Of a DNA stretch of 64,000 bases, positions 1 through 12,482 are shown piece by piece. The position numbers were made by a program, and so were the translations under genes. The notes beneath the pieces were generated by a model that saw nothing but the letters and a program-made list of their open reading frames with translations, searched no databases and was not told where the DNA came from. This DNA is from Vitellaria paradoxa (Eukaryota; Streptophyta; Magnoliopsida; Ericales; Sapotaceae): positions 4,924,199 through 4,988,198 of the forward strand of contig CM034238.1 of the NCBI GenBank assembly GCA_019916065.1. Direction: 5' to 3'. Positions within the stretch are counted from its first letter, which is position 1, and each line of letters opens with the position of its first letter.

Positions 1-448
1 TTTAAATCATGAAAAATAAATATGTCAACAAATAAAAAATAAAAAAGTTAGTTACTAAAAATCAATTTTTTCTTCTCAAACATTAAAAAAATTGATATTT
101 TAGTAACTAATTAATATCCAGATACTAAAAAAAACAAATTTTTTCAAACTAAGCCTAATATATATTTAGTTAGTATAATATAAAAATACCAATTTTATTG
201 TTTTGTGAAACTAAGCCTAATGTTGGGTATTAGGCTTAATTTATCAATGTTGGGTAATAATGTTGGATATTATTGTCTTCAAGCCTAATATACCCAACAT
301 TATACCCACTTTTTTTTTCAAACTAAGCCTAATATACCCAGCATTATTGTCTTCAAGTCTTTTGTGAAAAGAATCATGCATAACCTGTTGTGCTATTTAA
401 TTTAAAATGTTGGGTAATAAATTAAAAATAATATGGTAATAACATATA

Positions 449-574
449 GGGTGTGTTTGGAGTGCTATAAAGTGAAATAAGTTATGGGTTTGTAATTTGT
501 GCAGTGAGATAAAAAATAAATAACTTTTAGAAATTTTTAGATATTTTCAATGATTTATAACAAATCAAACGGAG

Positions 575-576
<2 letters not shown>
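449..576. mobile_element. Short MITE-like element
   Basis: A 128-base AT-rich segment. The left end reads GGGTGTGTTTGGAGTGCTAT and the right end, reverse-complemented, reads GACTCCGTTTGATTTGTTAT, an imperfect inverted repeat. Related short elements with the internal words 'gtgagataaaaagtaaataa' occur at 41880-42007 and 61195-61320. No coding capacity. The family assignment is inference; a flanking duplication is not clear. Confidence 0.5.
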
Positions 577-609
<33 letters not shown>

Positions 610-700
610 GATCAGTTTATATGCATCTCGACTAATAAGATTATGAATGACAAAAATATGTTATGAGGTGATAAAAGGTATACATCAATTGATAAATTAA

Positions 701-1216
701 GGGTGTGTTTAGAGTGATAAAAAGTGAAATAAAATGTGGTTTGAGGAAACTTTTTACGTTTGGCGCACACGACTCAAATTGCATTTTTTAGTTATGAATA
801 ATAAGATTCTGTTCTGACGGATTGGATTTCCGTTTGAACGAATTCAAAATTTTAGGTAGTCATGACTTATTACACTATAATCCGTCTAAATGGTTTCTAC
901 AATCCGTTTGGACGGAAGTTGGCCGCGTGAATCTATCAGAATGGTTTCTACAATCCGTTAGAACGATTTCTACGACCCCACAAAAAATAGTCAAAATAGG
1001 TGTCATTCGATAGTTTGGGAATTTATGGTAAGAATGGCGAAAAAAATTTTTGTTATTTGATTAATCGAATTCTAGTTATTGACTTTTTTTTTTCTTTTTT
1101 TGGAAAGATATTGAACTTGTTTTGAATTTTAAGAAGGTAAGAATGTTTAAAAATATATAGAGATTTTCAAAGGTTTTCAAAGATTTTCAGAGATTTTTGG
1201 TGCACCAAATGCACCC
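701..1216. mobile_element. Non-autonomous PIF/Harbinger-like MITE, about 516 bp
   Basis: Ends are inverted: GGGTGTGTTTAG on the left, and GGGTGCATTTGG on the reverse complement of the right. It is flanked by TAA on both sides, fitting the 3-bp TWA target-site duplication of PIF/Harbinger (Tourist-type) elements. The interior contains palindromic words built from 'aatccgt...acggatt'. A clearly related copy lies at 40634-41117; both carry a similar open frame of about 60 codons near the middle, which I regard as fortuitous. Confidence 0.65.
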
Positions 1217-2211
1217 TAAACAAAAATTAATTAAAGTAGTTCAATTGTATACGACAAGAATATATAAATGTGTTAAATAAATGAAGATTTAAATCTTAAA
1301 TAATATTATTAGAAATAATAAAAATTGGTGATTCATTGCTGCGTAATATGTGGAGAAAATAACCTTAACCGATCAAATTCAATGAGAAGGGAAAAAAAAA
1401 AGAAAAAAAAGAAGAGAGAGAGTTATGCATGGAGCCGCGTAGAGTCTTTTGTAAACTCTTAATTGGTTTGGGTTACTATGGAGATTGGTTTCCGTTTCTT
1501 GGTTTTCTTGTTTTAGCAACTCTTCGACGTAATCGCCTAGTCTATTCCCCGACTTTGATCAGAATCCACAACCCTTTTTTTTTTTTTTTTAGGTTGGGGG
1601 GTAATTAAGCTAAGAAAATCCACAACTTCTTGTCTAGATATTATAGAGTTCTTTAAGGTTTGCATATAATTAGTTTCGTGTAAAATCTGTTTGGTTGCTA
1701 AGAAATTCACAGGGAGAAAAAATGGAATTATGATCCTCTAGTTTTTGCTCTCTCAATGGAACCACTAGGCCAGTTCAGTTTCCTTTTTTTTTTTTTTTTT
1801 GTCGACTTTTGTTTTCATTTATTATGTTTCTGAAAATAAGAAATATTGAAATTAAAAAAATCATAAAATTTTTATATATATAAAGCCAATTGTTAAGAAT
1901 GTAGAAAGCAATTTAATTTACACCCCTTATCAAAAATATTTCTCCAAAACAAACACAATTTGTTTTTTTTAATATATTTTTAATATTAGAACAAAATTTA
2001 AGATTATTATGTATGTATGTGTATATATATGTATGTATATATCTATATATATTTTGGTATTAATACTAGCTTAATTAGGTCAAGGGCTAAGTCCACTGGA
2101 AAACTCGAGAACAAAGTCTGTGTTTTTTTTTTTTTTGGTTGAAAATACTAATTAATTAGAAAGCATGCATTGCAAGTGGTGATATTATAATGACCTTATT
2201 GTATTCTTTTA

Positions 2212-2349
2212 GGGTGAGTTTGATTTGCAAACAAAGTCCAAAAATTTCTATAAATCTCTATTAATTTTATATCACATCAACTTTTTTCTTTTACTACACG
2301 TATTACGAACTCTCAATTTATCTCACTTTATCTTACTCTAAACTCACCC
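2212..2349. mobile_element. Small MITE with GGGTGAGTTT terminal inverted repeats
   Basis: A 138-base element. The left end is GGGTGAGTTTGA and the right end is its inverted counterpart (reverse complement GGGTGAGTTTAGAG). No coding capacity. The target-site duplication is unclear. Confidence 0.55.
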
Positions 2350-3420
2350 GTATTGTATTTAGTCAAGTTACCACTCTGGATCAATAATCTTTAAGTCCTC
2401 TAAATAATATATATATATATATATATACACACCAATAAATTAAGTGCATGTTTAGAACACCAAAAATTAAAAAAAAAATCTCTAATTTTTCTTATTTTTT
2501 CTACGCCAAAAAAATCTCAACTTTTTTCAAAAATCACACCTAATCCTCAGAAATTAAGAATTGCTTAATTACATATTATAATATATATATATATATACAC
2601 ATACATTTTTTTGCATTTAAATACGAAATTAATGAACAATATTTATTTTTAGCTGAACAGTGTAACATATGCTAATGGAAACAGAAAATCATTAAAATCA
2701 AAGGCTACAGTATAACCTTAGCAAATTATCGGTCATACTATTCATAATTTGTAATTATAATAACTACATAAAAGTCACTGTCACACTCATTTAAATTTTA
2801 GCCATACCAACTTCAAAGGAAACTTATGTCGCTCATGACTTATGATCAACATCAAGAACGATGTGATGTACATACACATTCGTACGTACTCAATATATAT
2901 ATATATACATACATGTGCAATTCTCAGGACATTTTTTAATAATAATTGATTTTTAAAAATATAAGTTATTGACTAAGAAATAGTAACGACTCCTTAGCCG
3001 GGTTCCAAGGAATTACAGGTCCAAAATTAAAGGATTCCAGGAAATTACAGTACAAAATTAAAGGGTTCTGATTTAATTAAGATTTATTAATTTTGTCAAA
3101 CAACATTTATTTATTCAACCAAACTTATCTTGATTAAATTTTAATCATTCATCTCTATACTTCAGCTCTTATAATGTATTTTGCACTGCAGCCCGGAAAC
3201 CTCTCCCTAGCTACCAGCCAACAATAACCCGGTTGGGCTTGCGCTTGGGCTTGATTTGAGTTTGGACTGGGCTAGCATATAAACATTAGCCCAAACATCA
3301 CTAGGACCAAATCCAAGTTTAAGATATTATTCGCATCAATTTTCTTGAACGCATATATTTCCTAAGATATTCCATTATGCGCACCATTGTCCCACTTTAC
3401 AATCTAACCGTCTAGTTGAT

Positions 3421-3574
3421 GGCATGTTTGGTAGACAAAAAATAGAATAAAAAGTACAATAAAAGTAAAAAGATGTGACATAAAGGTGATATATGAAAAT
3501 TTTTGATTGGTAGAAAGTACAAAAATTAGTTAAAGTTAATGACTTTTGGTGAATTTTAGTGTGGCTAAACAAGC
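3421..3574. mobile_element. MITE-like repeat, family A, copy 1
   Basis: About 154 bases bounded by GGCATGTTTGGTAG and, on the other strand, GGCTTGTTTAGCCAC. The interior (words 'aaaagtacaataaaagtaaaaag' type and 'gatgtgac') recurs in the same or opposite orientation at 22629-22781, 31361-31515 and 49672-49827, so this is a dispersed family of at least four members in the window. Non-coding. Confidence 0.55.
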
Positions 3575-5265
3575 CATGACTCTACAGCATCTTCCATAAA
3601 TCATTCCTTGCCGTATCAAAGTACTTATTACCTAAACTATCAAATATGTTTTTATTGTTTTACAAATATTGAATAAAATAAAAGAACATTGATCTTTTTT
3701 TATATTAAAAAATTTTAAGGAAGATAAATAGTACTCCACTAAATATAGAAAAATACTTTAGCCAATCTCTGACATAAGGATACCATAAAAAAAAAAAAAA
3801 AAACACTGATGGAGAGAGAAAATAAAGTTTTTTCAATTTATTTTTGTCTTCCTAAAATAGAGAATTCTCTTGTTTAAGGTTGTTGCTATGGATACCCTAA
3901 TAAGAGATAACTACAAAAATTTGGCTTTAACTTAAAAGAAACGAACCTATGTTGGGGCTAAGGGGCCATAGCTTCCCTCAATTTTGAAAAATGCTACTCA
4001 TATGTTTAAACTTTTGATTATAAAAAGTTTATACTATATTAATTCATCATCTTCTAAAATTTTGAAAAATGATTGACCTCGATCAGAAAAATATTATCAT
4101 TAATACATATAAATTTTTGGATTAAAGAAAAATAGGTTATTGATTAACCTTCCTAAACTTTAACTATTTTTATTATTTCATATAATTCAAAATTTGAAAA
4201 TCTAACTAATTGTACTATCTATACATATATATTAATTTATTTTTATTTACTAAATATAATTTATAATATTGATTTTAAATTTTACTAAGCCTAAATTCAA
4301 CAAAAAATAGATAAATAAAATTTCACCCCAATCAAAAATACTTGGTCCCTTGGCATAATGTATAACTTATAAAAAACCCAAAACCCAATAAAGCTGATCG
4401 TGGGGTTAAGGGCTGATTGGTTTGGCCTGATGTTTGGTGGATTTAGACACCTAACATTTTTCATGTGCCGGGCTTTATTAAATAAAATATGCCCAACGTG
4501 TTTTTCCAAGGTAGGGTAAATTTTTTTTTGGGCCTAATTTTATTTAAAATCAATACATTTTATATTTTACATATAATTTTTTAATTAAATATATAATACA
4601 AAATAAATATTTTACTTTCTTATATCTTATTTTGTATATTATATCAATCTTGTTCAACGTGCTTGATTGCATAAATATTACAGATCTAAATAGCTAGGTT
4701 TGCGCGAACTTAATTAAAATATGTAATTTGTTAACAATACTCCTACAAAAGTCTGGTCCAGGCAGAGATTTGATCAATTCTATTATAAATATTACTAGAG
4801 CAATTTTTCATTATTGATGGTACATTTTTTCTTTTCGGGTAATGTATTATGCATAAATATGATTTAAGAAACATACAGTACAGATTAAAAACTGAATTTT
4901 ATAATTATTACATCAAGTGAAAATATTTTCCAATAGAAAAACTTATAGTTTTTAATAGTAAGATGGATCGTTGTTGTTAAAAAAAAAAAAAAAAGTTAAA
5001 ATGTGTAAATAATGTGGGATATTAAATGTTTGTTATATCATGATAAATGTTTACATAGATTTTGAAATAGTGTATGCCGTTGGTGGATTTGTTGGTACCT
5101 TAAAAGCTCTAGATTCACATGCAATAACAAAAGTTAATGTGCAAAAGTGATTTTACTGATCTGCCCCTGCATTCCGTTTGTTGGGACTACTCTGTCCTTA
5201 ATTTGTAACGGTTACTTTCCACTCATTTAAAAATCTCTCTTTCCCCTTCTGGGTTGTCTACAGAA

Positions 5266-5301
5266 ATGCAAGCCAGTGCGACTCTGCAATATAGACAATA
5301 A
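5266..5301 (+). promoter_or_regulatory. Possible upstream ORF (11 codons) in the leader of the TPX2-like gene
   Basis: An ATG at 5266 opens an 11-codon frame ending in TAA at 5299-5301, 70 bases before the main ATG at 5372. It is followed by a CT microsatellite. Whether it lies in the mRNA depends on the transcription start, which cannot be seen here. Confidence 0.3.
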
Positions 5302-5315
5302 ACGCTCCGCCTCAC

Positions 5316-5341
<26 letters not shown>
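5316..5341. repeat. (CT)n microsatellite in the 5' leader
   Basis: About 13 CT units directly upstream of the main start codon of the TPX2-like gene. CT-rich leaders and promoters are common in plant genes, so this may contribute to expression, but it is also a simple length-variable repeat. Confidence 0.8.
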
Positions 5342-5346
<5 letters not shown>

Positions 5347-5371
5347 CCCTCTCTCTCTCATCTCGGAAGAA

Positions 5372-8300
5372 ATGGAGAAGCACCCTCAATTGTTGACCCA
5401 GTTAATCAAGGAGAACAGCCACCACGAAGAACGAGACAAACGTGGAGATGAGGAAGAAGAAATCTACGAGAAGATCGAAGCGCCCAAGTTCGTCGATTTC
5501 ACCAAACTCGATCACTACCGTCCCGATGATCGTTACTGGTTTTGCCTGCGAGTTGGTATGTGCTGCTTCGTACCCACATCATCTTCTATGAATCAATCCT
5601 ATGTATTTCAATCGATTTCTAAGTTTCAAATTTTCTACTCTGTTCTGAATTTATTTATTTATTTATTTATTTTTTGTAGTTGATGCCTATGGTAATAAGT
5701 AGCTCCACTTTCAGTGATGCTTGTTTTATCATGTTAGAATTTAATTAATTCTTCAAAATTTTTGGTTACCTCTTATTTGAACCAAATGTTGATACAATGA
5801 GCCTTTCCCCCTTGTCGTCACGAATCATGTTCGGGGCGGGGCAAAGACGATACTTTTATGGACTAGCAGTGATATCGGTGGTTCATTGTGCGAGCTACTA
5901 CACAGGCAATGTGAAACACTTCAACAGAGTTGAGTGAAGTGCCACAAAAATATATAATATTTGACGTATTTAATGCAACGTGTTTTTTAAAGTCATGTGA
6001 GTATCAGATCTCATTGAAACTTTACAAATAAGTGTGTTTGGGCGAGTGTAGTACTAGAATAGGTGACCCGATGTAACTTATTACAAATAATATTAAAGTC
6101 AATGTCTAATTAAAAGTGTAGGGTTAACACCGAATTAGGTCTAAACCAAGTTAAACTTTGGGTTGTTGGAGTTTAGCTCAAATGTAAACTAAAAGCTCCG
6201 CTCGACCAAGAAAACTATGAATTCGAGCTCGGATCATTTATAGCTTGATTTAAGCACATTCTAAATTATTTTAGGCAAACAGTAGGAAATTAATAGGGAA
6301 AAAAAATTAAAAGCCAAGTCCACTTGAAAATAAGTTCTTAGCCCACTTTATATAATGGGAGCCAAGGCGACAATGGAAACGAATTTTCATGACTCAGCAA
6401 CTTTTTTCGCACAATAACCTTTATTTTATAAGGGGCAAGGCATGAAATGCTGTGGTAGTCTAGCAATGTGGGATGAGTTTTAGTGAGAAGTACATTTTGC
6501 ACTTCAGCCCCCTGCAATGGTATTCCCATGCCATCTTTCCCGGCATTTGGCTTCCACAAATCAAATCTTATAGTGCAAAATTAGGCACTTTGATTCAAAA
6601 TTTCTTCCTCCAACTTGAGGGAAACATTAATGCACAAAGTAGTTAATATGCCACTTGCCATTAATTGATCAAAGTAATTCATGTCCTAGGAATCCCTCCA
6701 TGATTTATGATTATTATTTATTGTGTTATATATATATATATATATTTTATTGTGTGTTATATTGTTTCACCTATAGATATTGGTGGTCTTTGTCATCAAA
6801 AGAGTTGAGACAATGGCATGAGAAGATGTTGTAGTACTTTTTTAAATTATGTGTCATGGATGTAGGCTGTCGTTGCAAACCATTTTTTTTTTTTTTAATT
6901 TCTTGGCCTTCTCTTCTCTTCTCCTTTTGCTTGTTGGAGAAACACACTACTATCACATTAAGATTTGAGAAAAAGAAAGAGAAGTGAATGTATGAGACAA
7001 ATATAACATGGTTTGGCAGCTTTGGCCTGCCGTCTACGGAAAAAAGCCAAAAAGAGCTGCATCTTGTGTTGTTAGCTTCTCATGCCTTTCTATCACAAAG
7101 ATTGCCTGTATATATATATATAGGTGAAACGATAAAACAAGCAAATAAGAATGATAGGTCAAGATTGATGGATGAATCTTAAGACATAATGATTATCATC
7201 AATTTACAATCAGTGTCATGCATTTTTCTAAGATTCTAATGAGTCCGAAACTTCAACCTTTTGTCATAGGATATGCATCCACTGTTTTTCAAATTATCAA
7301 TTTTAATACCCCGTCTCTCTTCAATTCTGTTTCAGGATGTGATCAGAAGCATGAAGAAGAAATTGACCCTGAAGCAATATCAAAAAACTTTGTTCTTCGG
7401 GTTGGTTTATACATTGTGCTCTCTGTTAATTGGCATAGTTGTCAGTAAATTTAGAGTTTGACACCAGTTATTCATACAGGTCATGGCAGCCAGGAGTCCC
7501 AATATACGATTTCGAAAAGCACTAAACAGAAAAGCTTCTAGGTACATACTAAATCTAATCTTAGTTTCAATTTTAGTTTCTTCTTTTGGGGGGTCTATTG
7601 AACTTTGGTTTTCACTAACACTAAATTTAATCTCCTAGCATGAATGAAAAATGCCCACTCTCAGCTCCACCAAAACCTTCAAAGCCCAGAATATCAAGAT
7701 TAGCAGTGATTTCTTCAGTTTCTCAAAGGATGGCTGATGCAAAAGGAAAGGTTAAACCACTTTCAAAACCTAGTTCAACCCCAATAGCCAAGGGCAAGCA
7801 AGTTGCTGCTAAGTATATGACCACACCTAGGAACAAAAGGTGTCTTCCAAATGAAAATTCCTTTCGAACTGTTCAGAACCCAAAACCATCAAACATTGCA
7901 GTGCCTAAGAATCGAGCGGTGGCGAAGGCTCTGGTCTTCAACTCTCCTAAGAAAGCAATTAGTGTAAAAACTTCGTCAGAGCTGCATACCCCTTTAACAA
8001 AGATTTGTGAAGGGATGAAGAGGCTTGGAATAACCAGTCAAAGGAAGGGAGAATTGGGGTATTCTAACAAGTCAACAAAGGATGTCAGGGGCAATCCTAA
8101 CAAATTATTGCCTGCAAATCCTTCAAGAAGACAACTAGGTGCCTGCAAGGACAAAAGCAAGGGTGTGGAATTGTTTAGGCCTCCAACTTGCAAGAATCAG
8201 GAAACCAAATCTTTGAGACGTATCAAGAGAAAGAGCAAAGGGAGCACAAACAAACCTTGCAACACTTTGCCCAAAGAAATGGTTGAAAAAGACTCCAGCG

Positions 8301-10173
8301 ACGTGGAGATTGACAGGAACTCAAGTGATGGGTCTGAATTACGTAGTTCAAGGATTAACACATCAGGAAGTTTCCATTCAGACAGGGTGCTATCAGATGC
8401 CTCGGGAGGTGAAATCAACTCATCAAATCCTGAAGAGGGGTGTTTGGGAGAAAATGAATTTCCAAAATTGCAAGCTCTGATTCAAGAGCACAATGGGAAC
8501 AGTGATGGAATTGACCAGGAAGAGAAAACAAAACCATGTTCAGTGAAGGTAAGAAGCCCAGAAGACCACAGGACCGAATCCCAAACTTTCAAAGGGGTAG
8601 GACATGAAGGGGAAGCGATGGACAGCGATGACAAAGAAAATGTTTTAGCCTCTGATAGTAACAGGTGTGAGGCCGGTCCTTTATATGTTTTTGATATTCT
8701 TCTTTTGATCTAACACCTTTTGTAATGATGTATTTTTGCATAAAATTGTTTACAGAGAGTTCGATCATGATAAAAACCATTCTGGGAGAAAAAAAATTGG
8801 CAAGCAGGAGACAACCAAGATAATGAAAAAGGTCCCATTTACTTTTCTCTAGTGTTTCATATTAACCAAAACTTTAGAATGGATATTAATCAAAACTTTA
8901 GAATGGATAGATGTTAAAGTTTTTGATAGTTGCTAGAATGGATATATGTTAAAGTTCTTGATAGTTGCATCATCTTGTGCAATTAATTGTAGGTTGCCCA
9001 AACACATGCCAAAGTTTTGAAAGAAGGGCTCACTGTAGGTGACACTGGTGCTCAACGGGTTAAGTATAGAAAACCGAAACCCACAAATCCCAAGCCTTTC
9101 AGGCTAAGGACTGACGTAAGTTATTCTTTCCCAAATATGTTCCTAACAAAGTTTCATGTTCTTGTTTGTTATATTTGATGAAATCTGTAAACTTTTAGGA
9201 GAGAGGAATTCTTAAGGAAGCGCACTTGGAGAAAATTGTCCAGTCATTAGTTCCTCAGAAAGAGACCACAACAATGTTCCCTGGTGGAATTATGCAGAAA
9301 AGGCATGGGAATGATATCCAGGTGGATAATAATATTTTCTTTTCTACTGCCAAAACATGAGAAAGATCTCTTACATGTGTCATGGATGAATAAAACTCAT
9401 GCCCAGTATTTTCTTTTGATCTAGAGAAATGGAAAGTGCCTTGAGCATAGCAAGTGCAATCACGATACACATGAAAGCAGTGGAAAAGAATCAGATGAAA
9501 ATTTTCATAGGAATGGAGCTGTAAGTCTTCTTCATTTCTAGTCTTTTACTTGTACACTTTCAAAGTTCTGGAATTTTTCCTAACGTTCACCACCTTACAA
9601 TTTGCAGAATAAGAGTAGAAAAACTGCCCTATGGACTCCAGAAAGACTAGGGCGACCAAGAATGAATACTTCTTCAATCTCACAAAAGCATTCAAATTCA
9701 ACACGACGAAAATCCACACCAACAATGGCCCGACTTGATTGTGGCATGGGGGACTTGAGTCAAAAATCGGAAAACAGCTTAAGAAAGACAAAGTCATCAT
9801 CGATGCGGGGACAGTTTATTAGGTCTAAAGGGTTCGTATTACCATTGGTTTTTTTCCCCACCTTAATCTCATCCTTGATTTGAAGACTAATTTAGATAGT
9901 CAAATTTTTAGGATTGCTTCAGCACAGAAAGCAAGGGCTTCTTACTTGACACGTGATAAACAACTCAGTGTGATAAAGGAAGCATCACCAACAGCTTCAA
10001 TATTGAACGATGCAGGAGAACCAATCCATAAAAATACTGGTCTAGCAAACAAAACCACCACTCCTGCTTCTTCAAGGTCACTGTCACGAGGAAAGAGGCA
10101 TGCAACCATTCCAAAGGAGCCAAACTTTCAGAGTCTCCATGTACCCAAGAGTTGCACAAGGAATGTGTCTTAG
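5372..10173 (+). CDS. TPX2-family-like basic protein, 10 exons, 743 aa
   Basis: Exons: 5372-5555, 7336-7400, 7480-7541, 7639-8664, 8756-8831, 8993-9115, 9199-9321, 9425-9520, 9608-9822, 9912-10173; all introns are GT-AG and phases match, giving 743 codons plus TAG. The start MEKHPQLLTQ follows a CT-rich leader. The N-terminal ~105 residues are acidic then basic (a PDDRYWFCLRVG segment, then VMAARSPNIRFRKAL); the large exon 4 encodes a low-complexity Lys/Ser-rich, probably nuclear region. Residues about 504-525 (PTNPKPFRLRTDERG then ILKEAHLEK) resemble the PxF-x-x-x-T-x-x-R motif of TPX2/TPX2-like microtubule-associated proteins. The family is known for spindle microtubule binding and Aurora kinase activation; applying that here is inference. 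Intron 1 is long (1.8 kb) and holds a MITE. The N-terminal half I do not recognise. The gene model is firm; the function is moderate. Confidence 0.72.
6755..7139. mobile_element. MITE with long inverted termini in intron 1 of the TPX2-like gene
   Basis: The segment at 6755-6793 ('tgttatattgtttcacctat' and following) matches the reverse complement of 7095-7139. The pairing extends inward through 'ggcatgagaag' on both sides, giving inverted repeats of roughly 70-80 bases around a short non-coding core. It lies wholly within intron 1 and does not disturb the splice sites. Confidence 0.5.
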
Positions 10174-12340
10174 GTGATAATCACAATTTCCCTGTCGGGT
10201 GTATTTGTTATTACATGTTATTGTTGTTGTTCAATTTTTTTGTTGAATTACACTTGCTTGTTAGAATTTAGTTACTTTCCAATTTCCATCTCTTAAAAAT
10301 CTCTGGGCAATTTTGTAACAGGTTGAGGTATCCGATGTAATTGTTTCATTTTTTTTTTCAAGTCTCTCTGTATGTTTTTTTTTTTTTCTTTTCGGTTGTT
10401 GGTTGTTGTTGTTATTGTACTCTTGTCGTTTTATCCCTTACGGTGTGACTGGTTTGGGATTAAAAATTAAAAGAATAAATGTTAAAAGGGAATTACTGTT
10501 AATTAATGAGCAAAGTTTCAATTTTAATCACGTTTGGTTTGTGTAGCACTGAAGGGTTAACTTTTGACTTCTTAAAAATTGGTTCTGTTTGGTATGAGAG
10601 AAATATCGAGAAATATTTATAAATCTATAAGAAAGCTTAAAATTTAAATATTAAAAAAAAAAGTAAAGTAGTCAATATTTTGCTCGAGTTCTTATCGGGC
10701 CAACGGTGTGATTGGTATGGAATTAAAAATTAAAAAAGTAAATGTTGAAAAGGATTAACTATTAAAGGATAAATTTTTAATTTTAGTCAGGTTTGGTTGT
10801 TTACAAATAAAGGTTAGTTTTTAACTTCTTAAAAATCAATTATGTTTGGTATGAAAAAATATTGAGAAATATTTCTAAACCTATTTAAAAGCTCAAAATG
10901 CAAATCTAGATTACCAAAAAAAAAAAAAAAAAAGTCCATGAGTAAAATGGTTAATCTTTTGCTTGAGTTCTTATTGGGCCAAAATTTGCTTTCCAGATAT
11001 GAAGCATATTTGGGAATATTTGTTAACTTTTTAGAAACCTAAAATGAAAGCTGAGCCAAAAATAAGCTCAAGGATAAGATAATTATTCTTGGTCGAGGAA
11101 TATTTCTTAACCTTTTAAGAAATCTAAAATAAGAATCTAAGCCAAAAACAGGATCAGGGGTAAGGTAGTCATTCTTGGCCCGAGTTTAAATTGGTTCGAA
11201 ATTTGTTTAGCTAATAAGAAACATGTTGTGGAATATTTATGGGAAAAAAATAAGTCCAGAGTAAAATGGTCATTTTTTTGCTTGAATTCAGATCAAGCTA
11301 AAATTCACTTAGTTAGTAAAAAACATATCAAGGAATATTTATCAATTTTTTGGGAAGCCAAAAATATAAATTTTGGTTAAAAATGGGACAAGGGGTAAAA
11401 TGGTCATTTTTGGGTATCGAGTTTAGGTCAGGCCAAAATTTACTTAGCTAATAAGAAATATATTAAGAAATATTTTTTTTGAATTTTTTTACAAATCCTA
11501 GAATATAAATGTAGACTAAAAGTAGACTTAGGAGTAAAACAATCAATTTTTCGAATAGAGCCAAAAGAACTAGACTTATTTTAACAACCCCTCTTGCTCC
11601 GGCAATTTTTCACTCTCTTTAGTCCATTTCCTCAAAGATTAACATTTATCAAGTGAGAAATTTTATTTTTTTAATTTTTATTGAATATATCAAACATAAT
11701 TAAAGAAGGTTAAAAAATTAAAGTTAAACATAATTAAAGTTAAAAATTTAATTAAAAAATTAAAGTTAAACGTAATTAAAGTTAAAAAAAGTAACCCTTT
11801 TTCTTTTTTTTTATTTTTATTTTTTAGGGTGATCCCTTAGTATTCTGTCATATCATCAATAACCATGATTAGGTTTTGGTGATTTTTATTTGATAAATAC
11901 ATGGCGGCTTTAAAGTTTAAACTTCATAGAATAAGCTCCAGGGAGTAGCTAATTGTGAATGCATTCAAAATAAAACATAAAAAAACTGTAGCGAATTAGA
12001 GAATCAAAACTTGAGCCGATTTCTTGTCCACTTGTTTGAATTATCCTTCGCGCTCTGAATAAGTGTTTGGCCTAATTTACCTAATTAGCATTTTTTTTAA
12101 TTTTTAATTTTTTATTTTTTGGTATTAAAAACATGAAATACTGGGGGAAGAAGTTTAGTTGTTAAAGACAATCTCTCAAGGGGTTATCCCACGGTAAGTC
12201 ACTCTAGCAGTCGCAGCTAAGAAACATCGTCATCTGCATCAATCAAGAGAGATAAAAGAGTCTCTTCTGAGAGCCACAACCACTGGATAATATGTAGGAT
12301 AAGGGTTCGGAGAATCGGTTTCCACACAAAAACCAATGCA
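10174..12340. other. Intergenic region: 3' flank, decayed tandem repeats, then MDH promoter
   Basis: After the TAG at 10171-10173 there is a T-rich 3' untranslated region to about 10430. A diverged tandem repeat region (10440-11580, listed separately) follows, then AT-rich DNA. No coding sequence is supported. The last ~150 bases before 12483 are the likely promoter/leader of the MDH gene, with CT-rich tracts and a TATA-like 'tttatatt' near 12393. Confidence 0.65.
10440..11580. repeat. Diverged tandem repeat array, about 1.1 kb
   Basis: A phrase like 'tggtttgggattaaaaatta' at about 10448 recurs as 'tggtatggaattaaaaatta' at about 10713. A second phrase 'gagttcttatcgggccaa' (about 10686) recurs with decay near 10966, 11180, 11286 and 11421, followed each time by versions of 'gctaataagaaacat' and 'gaatatttatc'. 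The units are unequal (roughly 100-280 bases) and strongly diverged, suggesting an old local amplification, perhaps of a transposon fragment. Confidence 0.55.
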
Positions 12341-12482
12341 GTGAAACTTTCATCATTCACGTCAACCTCCTCTCATCTTCCACTCTCCACTCCATTTATA
12401 TTGTTATCAATTTCCATTCACATCCATAAGTTTCTCTTTTCTTCTTCTTCTCTGACACAACGAAACTACAAAGGACACAAAG

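Larger units (their letters stand above)
1..5265. other. Intergenic AT-rich region with small transposon remnants
   Basis: No convincing coding sequence on either strand; the few open frames are short, low-complexity and lack splice partners. The region is very AT-rich, with poly(A/T) and (AT)n runs (for example 578-605, 2406-2424, 2583-2598). It holds several MITE-like elements listed separately (449-576, 701-1216, 2212-2349, 3421-3574). Roughly 4900-5265 is the probable promoter of the gene that starts at 5372. Confidence 0.7.

Noticed and set aside
5276..5371. N-terminal extension of the TPX2-like protein upstream of MEKHPQ
   Set aside because: The upstream in-frame start would be GTG, and the extension is translated CT microsatellite.
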